DNA of 64,000 nt, from NCBI RefSeq assembly GCF_905475395.1, contig NC_058339.1, positions 42,045,172 to 42,109,171 of the forward strand, read 5' to 3'. Origin of the DNA: Chrysoperla carnea (lineage: Eukaryota; Arthropoda; Insecta; Neuroptera; Chrysopidae). Position numbers and translations under genes: made by a program. Positions 47,304-61,580 of this stretch are shown piece after piece (the stretch's first letter is position 1; each line of letters starts with the position of its first letter). The notes below the pieces were generated by a model. The model searched no databases. It worked only from the letters and a program-made list of their open reading frames with translations, and was not told where the DNA came from.

Positions 47304-50300
47304 ATTACCATGAATTCACTTAGCTTTCTAGCTGAAGGGAGCTTGTCTTATCGATATTCACTCTGAAATTAAGCGCACGATCAAATTGGATTCAAAGAAT
47401 TGTTTTAGTTTAACTTTCTATGTACACATATGATATTACTACAATATCCATTATAATCGAATATAATTTTCGAGTATATGTACTAAAAAATGTAATATTA
47501 TACAAATGTCAAATGTTAAAATAAGAACAAAAATACACAATGAAAGATTGTACATTAATATTGGTATATATAAGATATCGAAAACGAATCACGTTTGTCA
47601 TTTTTTATGATTCACTATTCTATATAAAAAAGATGACATTTTGACATTTTCTTCTTTTAAAAGATATAATTTATTTATTTATTTATTCTTTCGTATATGA
47701 ATTTCCTCTTTCATCATCTGTCTTTATTAGTTTGTGTGTATGTACGTATAATCGATAATCAACACTATTGATTTCAACATATTAATAATATTATTTAAAA
47801 CGAAATTGGAATCGATTAAGTGGTCGAATACAAAAGGAACCAATGATGCTTAGTTACAGCTTTTTTTTAAAAAGTATTATATCATAATATTAATAAAATA
47901 TCAAGCCTTGTAGGTTAAGCATAATTTCTATGACATCATGAGAAAAAGTGCCTGGAGTGGTTGTGTTTAATCAAGTCCAAAAATAAAATTTGTTTAACGC
48001 AACATATTTGTCACCAATAAACACACAAAAAGAATTTCGTTTCACAGGATTTATTGACTCCAAAAGAGAAATAAATGAAAAAAATTTAAAATTAGTCTAA
48101 TTTTGTTCCAGAATTTGTAAAATTTTGGTCACTATTTAACTGCTCATCATCTGAAATGAATCCTTTTGTACCATATTTCGGAGTTACAAAATAGAGTATA
48201 AAAAATACTTCAGTTATTAATTCTGAAGTAATTGTTATATAGAATATAGGTACGGAACGCTACAATTCGATCACCTTTAGTAAAACTGTCCAAGCGTATA
48301 CAGTTCGATGATCAATCATTTCATTGAAACAAAAAAACATGTCCCAGATTTAAAACAAAAATAAAATACTGTACTTCTTACAATGTGAGTTCCATATAAA
48401 ATTGTCACTTAATTTATGTACTTAACTGATAATAACATGGTACATTCAATTGTAAATGTAGTGAGTAACACCACTTATACAACCTTCAAGACGGGATTGA
48501 GATATGAATTGACTAGCATTCGGCATATCTTTGTATATATAAAATTTAAATTCCCATCATAAAAGCTCAAAATTTTTTTTTCTTTAAATAAAACTGGTTA
48601 AATTGGTTGTTTTCAACCCTTTTCTTAGAATGGAATCAAACGTCAATAGTGTTACAATAAAAATTTGTAGGTATATAAAAAAAAAAGTTTTTGAATTTAA
48701 AACTAGCGCCATATATAATAAAAAACCTTCGTCACACAGGTGCTGCATAAACTAAGTAAATTTAATTTTAAGGATATTCAAAAATAAAATCGTTACCTAA
48801 CCTCTAGAACGTTATTGTGTATAAAATAACAAACTACTTTTATTTAAAACATTGGTCTGCAAAGTTAATAATTTCAGCTGAAGTCGAATGCAATGCTGTT
48901 TTTTAATTTTCGTCGAATTTATTAATTTGACGGTACTCGACAAAAATTGTTTACTATTTTGTGAAGAATAATATCCTAGTATCAATTTGTTTCAATCTCT
49001 TAGTAGTGCGACCAAGAGCTTTTTAGACCCTTCGGCCATATTTTCAAACAATTTATTTTTGGCATCAGTAACCAAGTCGGTAATATCGGTGGGCATTTAA
49101 AGAAATTTTTGCAAAGTTCCATCGTCGGTACAGTTTCAACAGTTCATTTTTGTTTAAAAGGAAATTCACTGAAAAAAGAGGTTCATATCCTACCAATAAT
49201 TTTTTATAAAATCTTTTTTTTTTCTTTATATCATCTATTATGTAATTTATTATATTTTTCATTATATACTTTTTTTTCAATATTTGTCGGCATAATCCAT
49301 TTTGAAAGCTTGGATATAACTCCTAATAAATATAATGATTTTATTATCCATATGTAGTCGTAATTTTTTTTTGTTTATTTTATACAACAAGTATAACAAC
49401 ATGGAATATATAAAATGAATAAGATATATAAAATATAGTGTATAAAATATTTTATATCCTTGTTTGTTAATATAAATATTTGTTTGTTATTAAATGTTCA
49501 AGAGATGTTTTTTGTTGTTATTTTTATATAATATAAAGAGATTCATCCTTGTTGAGATTTTTATTATCCTGTTGAATAGTGTTGGGTTTATAGTCAAGTG
49601 TTATAAAAATATAGAACGCGTGGCCCTCTTATGTGTATTTTGTTTATTCTCTTGTTTGAGAAACAGAGCGTCCTAAATAAATCTTTATTGTGTGAAGAGA
49701 TCCTACTACCCTTAAAAAAGTGGTGTGATTATAATACAACTTACCAAATTTTGATATATAATTGAATATTTAAAAAATAAGTTCGAATTCAGAAGGCCTA
49801 ATTTATTATACGCCTATGAAAATGTGTTTTAATTATATAAAAAGTCAACCAAAGCCAAGAGTAAAAACTAGCCGGCAACAACTAATACAAAAAAAGAAAT
49901 TTTAAAGGAAGAAATTTGTATTGGCAAAGCTGTTAGGGGTTTTATAAGAAAGTATTATCTATTGATTAATACTCATATCCTAAGAGATCGAAAATTTAAT
50001 AATTTCATTATATATTTATTATAAATGATTAGTATTGTTATATTCGGTTTTCAATTTAGGATAAAGGACTGAAGCTACTGTATCGGTATCGAAAATTTCC
50101 GGGTCACAGTTATTGTAGTTATACTTGCGTTTTTCCTGCACGCAGAGTAATATATATAATTTTCCCACTCATACAAAGACTGTTTTACTAAAAGCCACCT
50201 CTTCACTTTTCGTTATTATTTGATCTTCTTAAAACTTCAAAACTAAGTTCGGTGTAAATATATGATATTTTTGACCTATCTAGCGAAATCTTTATTGAGG

Positions 50301-51837
50301 ACGCACAATGGTTGATGCATGAGATAACATAAACAAAAATAGACACTTATGAGATACATCATCTTTCGATTGTTAATTTTATTGTAGACACCAAAAAAAA
50401 AAAAATTAAAATGTTTATGATAGACCAAAAAAATTACGTTTGAAATAAAGGTAAAAAAAAAGGAAAAAAGGCAATAAAAAATTTGTTTATTAGTGCCCTA
50501 AACATAATATTTTTGTTGTTGATGAAGATGAGAGTAATTCACACCAAAAGTTAATCGATTTATTTCTTTATTATTTTATTAGAGATGAATATATTCTCAA
50601 GTTTTTTTCTGATTATTTATTATTAAATATCTTAATTATTTTTACAAAGGATAATTTATTTTGAAAAAAAAAATTACTTTATTATATCGAAAGATTTTCG
50701 ATTATATCATTTTCCTTGAATTAAAAATGTTTTAAGATATAATAAATGTGGTATAATTAAATCATCTACCTATTTTTTGTCTATGAGAACAAATATTTTG
50801 AGTACAGGGGTGTAAAAATTTAATGACGCGTTATTCAAAATATGATAAAATCTTTTTGTCAATAATTTATTTGCTTTTTACCCAATTCTAATTAATTTAT
50901 CGACCCGAAAACAAGAATAAACATAGTTCTAGACATAAATTCATACATAGCGAGTTAAATAAAAGTTTGTTATAAAATAAAGAGCTTCTGTACAAATAAG
51001 TAACTAATAATTATTTTTGTTTTTAACCCATTTTATAAAAGCGTGTTTTTAAGTATTATTTATTTTTTATCTCTTCAATAAAGATAAGTAAAGTACTTTT
51101 TATTTTAAGAGAACATCTTAAAAAATGTATTAGTAGCCTTAAATGTAGCGCAACGTCTATCAAGCTAGCAAAGATAATTGTTACTCATACACAACTAGTT
51201 AAACGGAGAGTGTTTTTAGAAAATTTTAATACTTACTATTAAAAGATGTTAAAGTTAGTATGTTTCTGCCTATTTTCGGATAAATTGAAACATTTATCAA
51301 AATAGCTAATATTGTGGCTGAACCAGTTTGTCTAATTACGGTTTCAAGTGACTATATACTGACACATCAATTATAATGATGTTTTTTCAAGTGTGTAACA
51401 AAACTACATAGTGGCAAAAAGGTCAGAAATTCGAAAAGCTGTTGCTAAGATCATGTTTAAAAACTTTTTAATCTACGAAATATTCGCGTAAAATTGATCA
51501 ATATCGATTGAAGGCGTTTATTCACCTACACAAATGGCAAACAAATGTAAAAGACAAACTTTTCTTATAATCCAAAGACCAGATTGTTCGAATATCTACA
51601 AATTGCAATTTTTAAATTGTCGCAAATTCTGTCCTACATATTTGACTATCATCTTCAACAAATATTCAATTTTAAGCATGTGATGCAAATAAAGTTTTTC
51701 GGTTTTACTGAAAATCCCTGGCTATAAAAATTAAGACTTAAACAACCTCATAAATCTTGAACCTTTGGAAAATGACTGAACCAACTTTACCCCGACTCTA
51801 GATTAGTTCTTATAATTTGTAGCACCTGGCTGTTTTT
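47304..51837. other. AT-rich sequence, no gene found
   Basis: About 4.5 kb. The overlapping opposite-strand frames at 49065-49280 and 49109-49357 exclude each other and look random. A LINE-tail-like gcgagttaaataaaagtttg lies at 50950. Confidence 0.5.
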
Positions 51838-52180
51838 GACCTCCGAACTAAAAAAAAAGGGTTTTATAAGTTTGGCCGCTATGTGTGTGTGTCAATATGT
51901 GTGTGTGTCTGTCTGTGGCATCGTCGTGCCTAAACGGATGAACCGGATTTGATTTTTTTGGTTTTGTTTGAAAGGTAATTTAATAGAAAGTGTTCATAGC
52001 TATTCACATGCGAGTTTAGGGTTCCATACTCGAAAAAATTAGAAAATTTAGCGATGATTTTCAAAATTGGTGCAGAATAGAAAAAGCTTTAAGGAAAACG
52101 GTAATTTTATGAAGAGTATTCTTAGATATGTTTGAAGTGAGAGTTAAGGGTTCTGTACTAAAAAATTTTCGGGGTTTTTT
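51838..52180 (+). repeat. family B dispersed repeat, copy 3 (longest)
   Basis: In order: cctccgaactaaaaaaaaag, tataagtttggccgctatgt, (gt)n with gtctgtctgtggcatcgtcg, taaacggatgaaccgg, tttgtttgaaaggtaattta, and gagtttagggttccatactc. It then has a second, diverged round of the last blocks. It matches 29028-29260 and the reverse of 17581-17862. Confidence 0.75.
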
Positions 52181-55114
52181 AAATATCGTAAATTTTCCTT
52201 GTTAAGTTTTGTAAATGAACTTCATTCACTTGCATATAATTCTCTTAAAGATTTACCTTGCATGTCTGTGATAGCTCTGTATTCCTATGTAATACCAACT
52301 AATAATAATTCTATGAATGAAATAACAATTTTATAAATTCAGTAGTTATTACAAACTGATATACAAAATATCTACATTATAACACTAGTAGATACTTTTT
52401 ATATAAAATTGTATGGTAAAGAAGAGTCGCTTCTTTATGCCTACGAAGAATCTATTAAAAAAAAACGAATGAACGAACAAAGTGTTGATCACTGAGAAGA
52501 AATAAGGGATTGGTGATGATGTATAGTTTTAAAAATAAGTGTTGTATGCTGTTTATTTATATATTATTTTTTCAATAATAAAGATAAACAAAGTCGCCAC
52601 TGAATGGAATATATTTGTCTTTGTTTTATCTATGTACATTTAGATAAAGTTTTTATTTTATTTTTCATATACATAATATATATACAGTGTGTACAAGAAA
52701 TCCCCAGTTCTAACAGCTCGGGGAATCCGAGACAATTGGATGAACTGAAATTTGTTGGGAGTTATGAAACAAAATTTGGTGAAAATTTTTATTCCACATT
52801 TGCCCTTTTCATTATCTTTAATAATTATAAAAACATCTTAAACCTGAATCATCTATATTCTAAGAAGCATGTACCGTCAACTAGTAAGTCGATAAATAAC
52901 TATTTATTATATTTGCGATATTATATTTGAATATTAAAAATTTATTTTTCAAAGAATGGTATCACAGACCACTGCAGGTCAAATAAAAGTCGACACTGAC
53001 GGAAGAAATCTTGTTGAAACTACAGATACTAGAAATAATATTTTTTTAAACTACATATGATTTTCAACTATCATTCCTTGCGCTTCCACCAAAAGCTGAT
53101 TATATTCCATAATTTAACCATCAACCATTTAAATAAATCGAAACAAAGAAAAAAATTCAAGCCTGGGTAATAGTTATTCGATCTAGGGCGTAGCAACTTC
53201 ATAATGTTCTTTGCTTTTTTTTATAATTTTTTGAGACTTATTGTCAGCTCTGTTAAATTACTTTTCATTTAAGGGAAAAAAACATCATGAAAGCTGTTGT
53301 AATTAATTTATGTTAATATTGTGAAATTCTGAAAAATGAAAATATTTATCTAGTTAGAAGAAAATGATAACAAACAAATAACAAACTAAAGTAAGTCAGA
53401 AATTCCAAAAAATATGCATTTTTGTCAATTTATGTTCACAAAATACAGAAAAAAAAACGTGTTGAAATTTGTGGATTTTTTCAAGTCAATTCTTTTTACT
53501 ATTTTATCGTAAAACTGGTTGCCTTGAACTTATATACTATTGAATATTAGGTAATTCTGAAAAATTGTAGTAAAAATTAAACTTGTCAATAATTTATAAA
53601 AGTTATTTTTAATATTTCCCTGTTCAGTAGTGTATGTTAGTTTTATGAAGAATGGAAAGGATGTTTTAAGCCTATCAGAATTGCAACCATAAAAGAAATT
53701 CTAAAGTTCTATTTATCCGTGAGTGTGCTTACAATTTAAAATGACTTTTCCAGTTAGGTATAGAAAAAAATGTACACTTCAGTTTAAATAAACCAGAAAT
53801 AAATCTAAAATAAAATAAAATTTGTTAAAACAAATCAAATATTTTCGATCAGTTAAATAATTTTTAATTATTTGAATGTGTATTAAAACATTCTGTATGG
53901 CTAAATCGACATATAATTTAGCAATATACTATAATATAAATATACCATTTGAATACAACCCACATATTTCATAACAAGCCAATATATCTCCTGACAAAAA
54001 ACAATTTATATAGCAAACCTTTATAAAACCAAACGATATATATATTGTACAATACATTTATTTACCTGTTTACGAACAACGATGACAAACTTGAAATTGA
54101 TTTTATGTTCATAGTACTACAAAAAACTGCAGGTGATATAAATTATCTAAGAATATTTATTGTTTCTTTTAAATCATGAAAAATATAATAAATTATTATG
54201 TCTTGAAGTAAAAACTCTAATAATAAAATGTAGGTATCAGGATACTTATATTTATTTATATAAATTAGCAAATATATTTTATTTTTTATTGTGCAAAAAA
54301 AAAAAATTATTTGAAATTTATTTACACCGGAAATTTAAGTATTCCTTTTTTATTTTCATGTCCTCTTTGTCTAACATAAATTTTAATGTTAATCAAGTCT
54401 ATAGTATCATTAACGTTAATTTAACAATTTACTTGTGGTATCACAAAAGAAAATGTCTAAGAATTAAACACATCATAGCCCAGACTCTCTTGAAAATTAT
54501 CAATTTTGGCACGATTGTGGAGCAAGGAACCGATTTCACTGCTAAAGGTAGATTTTAATGCATACAGTTTCTAAAGTTTGATGGGGAAATCTTAAAAGGA
54601 TGAATTTGACTAACATTTGTTTGGTGATGAAGTTAATTATACTTTTATTATGAAAGGAAATTATCAAAATATGATATCAACATAATGCCGGTTTTGCATT
54701 AAACGGACAGTTGTTGCTGACAGTTCATGCTGTATTTATGTTTTCTAAAACCTGAAAAACAAAAACAACACTGAAACTGTACTGGCCATTACATTGAAAG
54801 CCTTCAAAAAGTATGTAAAAATTTCAGTTTTGCTTTATTCAAGCGACGAGTTTGTGTTTTGTTTTCGTTTGTCCGCTTAGTGGAAAAAAAAAGTAATTCA
54901 AATATGCACTTCACCAACCGCTTCCAACGAAAATTAAAAACAAAACGATAGGTGTCGGGGGACACCTGATACGGACTGTGTTATTTTCCCTACTATGTAC
55001 GAATTTTTAATTTCAATTTTTAAAAAAATTAAAAGAATCTATTGACGTGGATCGGTTTTGACGTGATGACCTTTTGTATAAGGAGTGATTTGTAAGAAAG
55101 TTGCACCTTTGCGG
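52181..55114. other. AT-rich sequence, no gene found
   Basis: The 108- and 132-residue frames at 52604 and 54160 are AT-driven and have no recognisable motif. 54680-54890 has a weak inverted pair (attaaacggacag / ttgtccgcttagt) that may be worn MITE ends. Confidence 0.45.
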
Positions 55115-55245
55115 CCAGATCACGGCTACTTAATATTAATATTTCAAAACAGTAAACTATAAAAAAGTGTCGGATAGGTACTGGATACTTTATTTTTATC
55201 TAGCCCCCATCGATCGAGCACGGTTAAGGAGCTTAGTAAAGCTGT
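55115..55245 (+). repeat. family E dispersed repeat, copy 2
   Basis: It matches 2770-2925 in block order: attaatatttcaaaacagta, aaactataaaa, a tactggatactttatttt core, and cgagcacggttaaggagc. Nature unknown. Confidence 0.55.
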
Positions 55246-56809
55246 TAATCTTCAACCTTGGGCCTGATATCGATCCATACGTTTTTCAGCTACGTTGTTA
55301 TAAATAAATTTAACCTTTCTGTGCTGTTGATTATATCGATCAATCAATAGTTTCTAATCGCTGACACCATTAAAGCAGTAATGAATAAGACCGAAAAAAC
55401 CGTCATGTAGAATATCTTTAAAAAATCATAATTTCTTTAAATATATATTCGATTTTTTTTACTTTATCCTCAGAAACACCCGGTATACACTAAATATAAT
55501 GTATACCACTTAATTTGTCAAATATTATTGTGAGAATGATAAAATTGATATATCTATTGGACAAAACATAACAAAAAAATAAAAACAACTAGAAATGATA
55601 TTTTTTTAAGTATTGGTAGTTTTATTAGCTGATATATTTATTTTAGTCGGTAGATAAGGATTTTAAAATTTAACCGACAACCGATTCATTCATTTGATGA
55701 CTCTTTCTAATAAACATTCTAATATTAACAATATTGGATAGTTTAAAAAAAAAAATTAGTAACCAAGTGGGCAGGCAATACAGAAAAATGATAAAGTAGA
55801 TTCAGTTATAAGTTTTGCTTCTGATGGATTTGAATATTTAATTCTAATGAATAATTTGATTAAATTTTGACGAATAAAATATTTTTAATAACTGGCTACA
55901 AACATGTCAAAACATTGAACCTTTTACGCCGGATGTTAAAAACACTACATTTGCACTTTTACTGTCGAACCGGTATGATTGCAGTTGAGATGTTTTTCCA
56001 ATATTATTTTTAATGAATTATCGACAAAGCTTCTTTATTAAGGCAAAATCAAATGGGAAAAGTTTTGAGTTTTGAACCACATTTCACTTCAAACTAACTT
56101 ATGAACAGGTAAAATTTATAAATACGCTTTGTCATGTAGATACCTCCCATCAACATCACAACGTTCGGTTTACAAGATGCTGCTATTGAAGTTTTTGATG
56201 GTACAATTAATTTTTTGTATCCTATGTCAAAAGGTTTCCTATTAACCCTAACTCAAAAACGATATTGATGCTGCTACTGAACTGGAAGCGATTAACCTAG
56301 AAAATCTCATAAGATTTTCAATAATTAAATCGGAATTCTCTGAAAGAGAAACCACATTTGTGAGAGAATTACGTGTTCACAGAAACGTCCCAAATACATT
56401 CAGTTGGAGCGATTAAGGTATTTTAGGGTGCGGTTTAGTAAAATAGTCTCCCATAAACCGTTACGGAATCCTTGCTAAACTATTTAATAATATATCTATA
56501 CATATTTCTTTAAAAAAGATACCTCACCACAAACTGATACACTAACACAGGTAATAATAATAATAATAATCGTTCTTTGTTTTAAATGACATATTCTCAC
56601 GGTCCAGCGACTTCTTACTTATGCTGCAGATACAATAGCATTAGTGCAGTTACGTGTGTACCGTCCATGTGTTCATTACATGTGTTCATTATTAGTTAGT
56701 TGAACTGAATCATTGTGAATTAACAAGCGCTACAGCGTTCTTACTAAAAACAAATAAAAACCGAAAGGTGAAGAAAAAAAATATATTAAACACAATATTT
56801 AAAGAAAAA

Positions 56810-56817
<8 letters not shown>
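55246..56817. other. AT-rich sequence, nothing identified
   Basis: There is a short (TAA)n run at about 56552-56570. No gene. Confidence 0.45.

Positions 56818-56889
<72 letters not shown>
56818..56889. repeat. (AT)n microsatellite, 72 bp
   Basis: A perfect 36-unit dinucleotide run after an A-tract. It is likely polymorphic and cruciform-prone. The Tyr/Ile repeat frame 56710-56907 on the minus strand is its translation. Confidence 0.97.
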
Positions 56890-56891
<2 letters not shown>

Positions 56892-58574
56892 TCGAATACT
56901 TTTTCAATTCTAAACTATTTTTGTAACCTTTTCTTAGCAGTATACCTTTGTCTTTAATTGATCTCCATTTTATAATTTTAAGAAATTTGTTTTGGACCGA
57001 TATTTAGATTTAAATATCCGGCTTTATAGTCCCGGTAAAATTCGCCATTGAGCATGATTAATTTTCGCATGGAAAATTTTTCCAGGATCTCGTTGAAATC
57101 ATTCTCCGGAACCTAAAAGTGCAGGTTGCTGGTGGGTAACCCGGTTGGATATTGTTTAAACTAATTTTTTTCAAATCAATGAGTAATATTGACAAAATTT
57201 ATACGTCAAAAAAATTCTCGAATATCATAAGCGAATAAGGATCTTGCGCATTGGCCAAGCACTAGACACCTGACATTACAAATTGACAGATGCTTAGGAC
57301 AGTATAAATTGTAGGTACGTGAAAATATCAATGTGCAGTCCCCCCACCAAATTAGCAACGAGTAAGAAACACAATAAGAGTAATTACGATTACCTAATTC
57401 ATACTTGATAGCCGAAATACGTAAAAACCGAAATTTAATTGAGAAATATATAAAATTGGGTTACTTGTTATGTTTTTCAACTATGTCAGCTTAACAATTG
57501 AGTCCAATAATTTTGCCTACAAAGATGGCCCAAGTCTCGATTTTATACTTTTGTCAAAAACTTACCTACGATAATACAATAATATACATACCTTATAAAC
57601 TGAAGAAAGACTCATATGTAATCTTTACATTGAAACTCTTTTTGACCTGACGGTGACCTATTAAAAATACAATAGCCCCAAAAATCGTATTTGACATAGA
57701 CTTTAATCAAGATTTGCATGTTACTTAAGTACTCTTGTGTAGTTCGAATATAAATATATATTGTTTTAAATTTTATATTATCTCTGTTAAATAAATTGGT
57801 TTCAGGCAGTCAGAATTTGTAAATTAAATTTAAAATCCGGTCTTAAATCTTATTTAATCAATCTTTTCACACAATACAACAGTGAGAGTGAATTTTTTTT
57901 TAAATAAAATAAAATTTAAAGCTAAATAAAAGTATTTTAAGTTTGTTTTTAAAATAAAAAATATTGGTATAACAAACAAAAAAAAAAAAAAACAAAAACA
58001 AAAACAACATTTAAAAAATTGATTTGATTTTTTTTTTAAATGTACAATTTTTATAATTTAATTAAAATATTTTATATTTTTGTTTAAATTTACCGCAACA
58101 TATTACATTTTCATGGTTTCAATTATTATTGTAGCATAATTATTTTATTTTGCGATGGGTATTCAGTCTTCCGTACCAAAATAAGTCATCTAAGAAATAT
58201 TTAAAACTTTATGTCATTTATTAAACTATGCGTTTGTATAATATACGATGGGTAGCTGAAATATAATCTTTAGTTTGTAAGCAACGCAATTTCGATCATA
58301 GAAAAAAAATTGGATTTAGTTGTTTGAGAATTGCTTTTAACCAGATACTTTATCGGAAACACACACAAGTTCGACCGAACAAAATTCTTTTCTATTGTCA
58401 AATGTCTGTTGTTTCAAACATTTTATTCATTGAATTTATATTTGGTCTTTGTAGTACTTACTATATTACAACAAATTATTAAAAATAGTTTTATTAATGG
58501 TGTATGACTGAAGTTTTATTATTCGAACTTTCGTTAATTCTCAAAAGATAAAATTCAAAAAAACATTTGATTGT
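56890..58574. other. AT-rich sequence, nothing identified
   Basis: 57000-57150 is G/C-richer (cccggtaaaattcgcc, gggtaacccggttgg), but both strands carry stops and I recognise nothing. Confidence 0.45.
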
Positions 58575-58806
58575 AATTCCGTTCGCAGTATGCTTACGGT
58601 AGTGGGTTCGATTTTTGCCTTCACAACCAATTTAAATAATAATATTGATGGGCTGGTGTAGTGCATGGTATATGCATGAAGGAGGTGCACTCAGCTCTTG
58701 AAAATAATTGAGGGTACTGATAATTGAAATTATCAGCGGAAAAGATGTTAAATACACATATAGTATAACCCTAAGCATGAGCCATAATGTTACATAACTT
58801 AAGGTA
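58575..58806 (+). mobile_element. tRNA-derived SINE, copy 2 (5'-truncated)
   Basis: It shares aattccgt.cgc.gtatgctta, gggctggtgt.gt.catggt, ctcagc, gaaattatcagcggaaaa and cacatat.gtataac with 38958-39234. It keeps a clear Pol III B box, GGTTCGATT (58605-58613), within gtgggttcgattttt, but the A-box half is missing. The 3' end is gttacataacttaaggt, a possible worn (taacc)n tail. No target duplication is evident. Confidence 0.8.
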
Positions 58807-60759
58807 TTGCTATTTGGAAACTAAGTGATTTCATAACTACCTACTCGAAATGCATGAAATTAGTTTTAAACTATTTGTTATTTCTAAATATTTGTATACT
58901 TACCTATTAGGACTATCATACACCATTTCATCTGTGGAATTTTTTAATGCGAAAAATTGATTATTTTTGAAATGTAATCAGTTCAAATAACAAAATATCA
59001 AAAGTACCGATTTTAATTTTTGAATGAAGAGAGACTGATTAATATGGCATGTAAATAATAAATAAATATTTTGAAAAAAACTAAATTTTGTTGTTGTTGT
59101 TCATTATCTACATGAATTTCAAGAATGTTTTCTTATCAGATAAGCTATAATGTAAAAATAAATTTAATGTGAAATTAAAAAATTATTTGTGTGCGAATAT
59201 CAAGTTTGCATCTAATAATGCTACGTTTATGATTTTTTTTTATGGTTTTAATAACATTTTTTGCAATATATACTAAAGAAAATATTCAATCAATAAATAA
59301 ATTACTTACCTGGCGTATTTCCTAAATTATTGTCTAAAATCCGTAGTTCAAAAGAGGAAAAATTCAAATTACCTTTCAATTTGATGAGCCATTCTTTATA
59401 TTGTTTTAAATATCAGATGTCAATCAAATGGCCGCCTCTGCTCCTTCCGAAGCAGTTTATCTGTTAGAAGTAATTTTCTATGTTGCAAGTTTGTTGATCG
59501 AAACGCAGCTCTTAAGAAAACCCAAAAAAAATAAATCCAATGGCGTGTTCTTGGTTCAATAGGCTTAAATTTTCCATAATTTGCTCGAACTTGTATACAA
59601 TGAAGCGAATTGTTCGCTCTTTATAGCGATTAAATTGACCCGTGAAATATTATTATCTGTACTCTGCTCTTACAGAATTGTTATTTGATATTAGTGAACC
59701 ATTTGAGGATTCTGTTTTATTGAACAGTGTGCTAAATGGAATGTTAAAAACTAACATGTTAAGTTAGAAACAAGCAAAAGTATTCACAGCATTCTAATTT
59801 ATAGAGTTGCAAACATGGGAAACTCAATTTGGATCACTTTTTAGTTATTTTTAGCTAACATTTTCAATTCATTTTAGCTAATGCTTAAATATTTTTCAGT
59901 CTCTTGACTGCAGCCAGAAAATGAGGCCTCTTAAACTTTTACAGTCTTAGAAGAAATTTTTTATTTAAAAGATGACAAAAAAAACTTTGAAGTAGATCTG
60001 TGAAAGAGGATAAAAAATAAAAACATATCTTTTCGAGTAAATATAATTAAATTAACCATTGAACAAAATTGTATTTAATTTGCAACTCCACCCATTGGAT
60101 CATTGAGAAAATTTCTTTTATGGAATAATACATTTCTATATCTTAATCTGTGCAGTGCATAAAATTATAATGTACATAGTTATATTTTTTTAATGTAGGT
60201 ACTTTTTTTTAACGTTCATACTTTCAAGTGAAGATACAACTGTTTGATAAATATAAATAAATATTCAGTCCCTGTATGAAATACAATGTGTAGGTACAGT
60301 AAGTACAAAATGTGGCACGGTCAAAATAGAAATCGCTGCTTTGCTTTCATTAGACACAAGTTTGAAATATCCTAGCCTTTATATCGCATACAACAGGGCA
60401 TCCGACATTTTGGCATAATGTTTGGCTTCCTGAGTGTCTACATTTTCAAGGAGTATCCTCTCCGCGTTAACTTGCCAATGTTAGCTGAAGTGAACTATCT
60501 CACTCTCATCTTTCTTCGTAAGTATTTTCACAGTGTGGCCAAAGGCCAAAAATGCGGCAAAAATTCGAAAATTTAAGTAATTCACTCCAAAATTGAACTA
60601 CACGACTAACTTCCATTAAAAAAAGGTCTTGTTATCCTTCAAAGATTATTCTTCGAACATGTACTTCAGCTTATGCTGTAACGATCATTATCTCCATAGA
60701 TAAATGATGTGTTTTATCCACTTTTCAGATTATGTTGATTCAGTTTTTTTATTACTATT
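58807..60759. other. AT-rich sequence, nothing identified
   Basis: No supported gene or repeat. Confidence 0.45.
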
Positions 60760-61060
60760 AAAAAACAGCTCAACTAATTCTGCTGAAATCAGAATTAGAA
60801 ATTCTTTCAATTTTTAAATACGGGATTACGCGTTGAATAAGCCCAATCACGTGTTAATGGTATAACTCATGGTTCGCGAGATAATCGAAGCACAAAAATC
60901 CGAACGAACATACGCACATACGCACATACGCACACACACACAAAAATCACATTGAAATGTGTTGATTCGGATATTGCGACCTTGACACCGCGGAAATATG
61001 TAAAAGTGGAAATTTTCAAAAACGGCCACATCACTTTCTTTGGGAAGTTAAAAAGCAAAC
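60760..61060 (+). repeat. possible dispersed repeat with (CATACG)n/(CA)n core
   Basis: High-complexity sequence for this window: tggttcgcgagataatcgaa, an (acatacgc)3/(ca)n run at 60908-60942, then gtgttgattcggatattgcg. Its wording resembles insect repeat families I recall, but there is no second copy here. The two overlapping minus-strand frames translate the simple repeat. Confidence 0.35.
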
Positions 61061-61474
61061 GTTTCAGAATTTTAATGGAAACTAATTGGAAGTTTGAGCA
61101 ATGTCATGATCAATGAAAACTTGGCAAAGTACAATTAATAATCAAAATGTATTATATTATAATATATACAGTTAATTCATAAATTACGATTTTTCATGTA
61201 GTATGGTTTATACCATTACTAAACATATATATATCATAATGTGTTATTTTAATTTATGAGAAAATTATTTTAATTTTTCCATTTGCAAAAATAAATGTAT
61301 CTTCTCTATGATACGATAAAAATATATATTAAATATTATAACAATAAATGTACATTTTACGTTTTATGGTTTGCATATGTATATTAATATATTATGGATG
61401 TACAAACGTGTTGGTAATGGGCTATTAATTTACATAATTGCTTATATTTTTAGCAATTACTTTGTTTGTTTTTT
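61061..61474. other. AT-rich sequence, nothing identified
   Basis: No supported feature. Confidence 0.4.
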
Positions 61475-61580
61475 ATACCATGTATATGAAATATACCAAT
61501 GTATACTAAGTTTAGTCCTAAGTTTGTAACGCTTAAAAATATTAATGTTGTGAACAAAATTTTGGTAAAAGTTTGTGTAG
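61475..61580 (+). repeat. family A repeat, terminal fragment
   Basis: It contains ataccatgtatatgaaatat, taagtttagtcctaagtttg, taacgcttaaaaatatta, and gaacaaaattttggtaaaag. It begins like the 4048 copy and breaks off. Confidence 0.7.

Noticed and set aside
54160..54558. 132-residue + strand frame
   Set aside because: Composition is F/Y/K/I-rich as expected from random AT-rich DNA; it holds a poly-Lys run from an A-tract and has no domain.
56710..56907. 65-residue Tyr/Ile repeat frame
   Set aside because: It is a translation of the (AT)n microsatellite.
60847..61058. Two overlapping minus-strand Cys/Val-rich frames
   Set aside because: They are translations of the (CATACG)n/(CA)n simple repeat in two frames.
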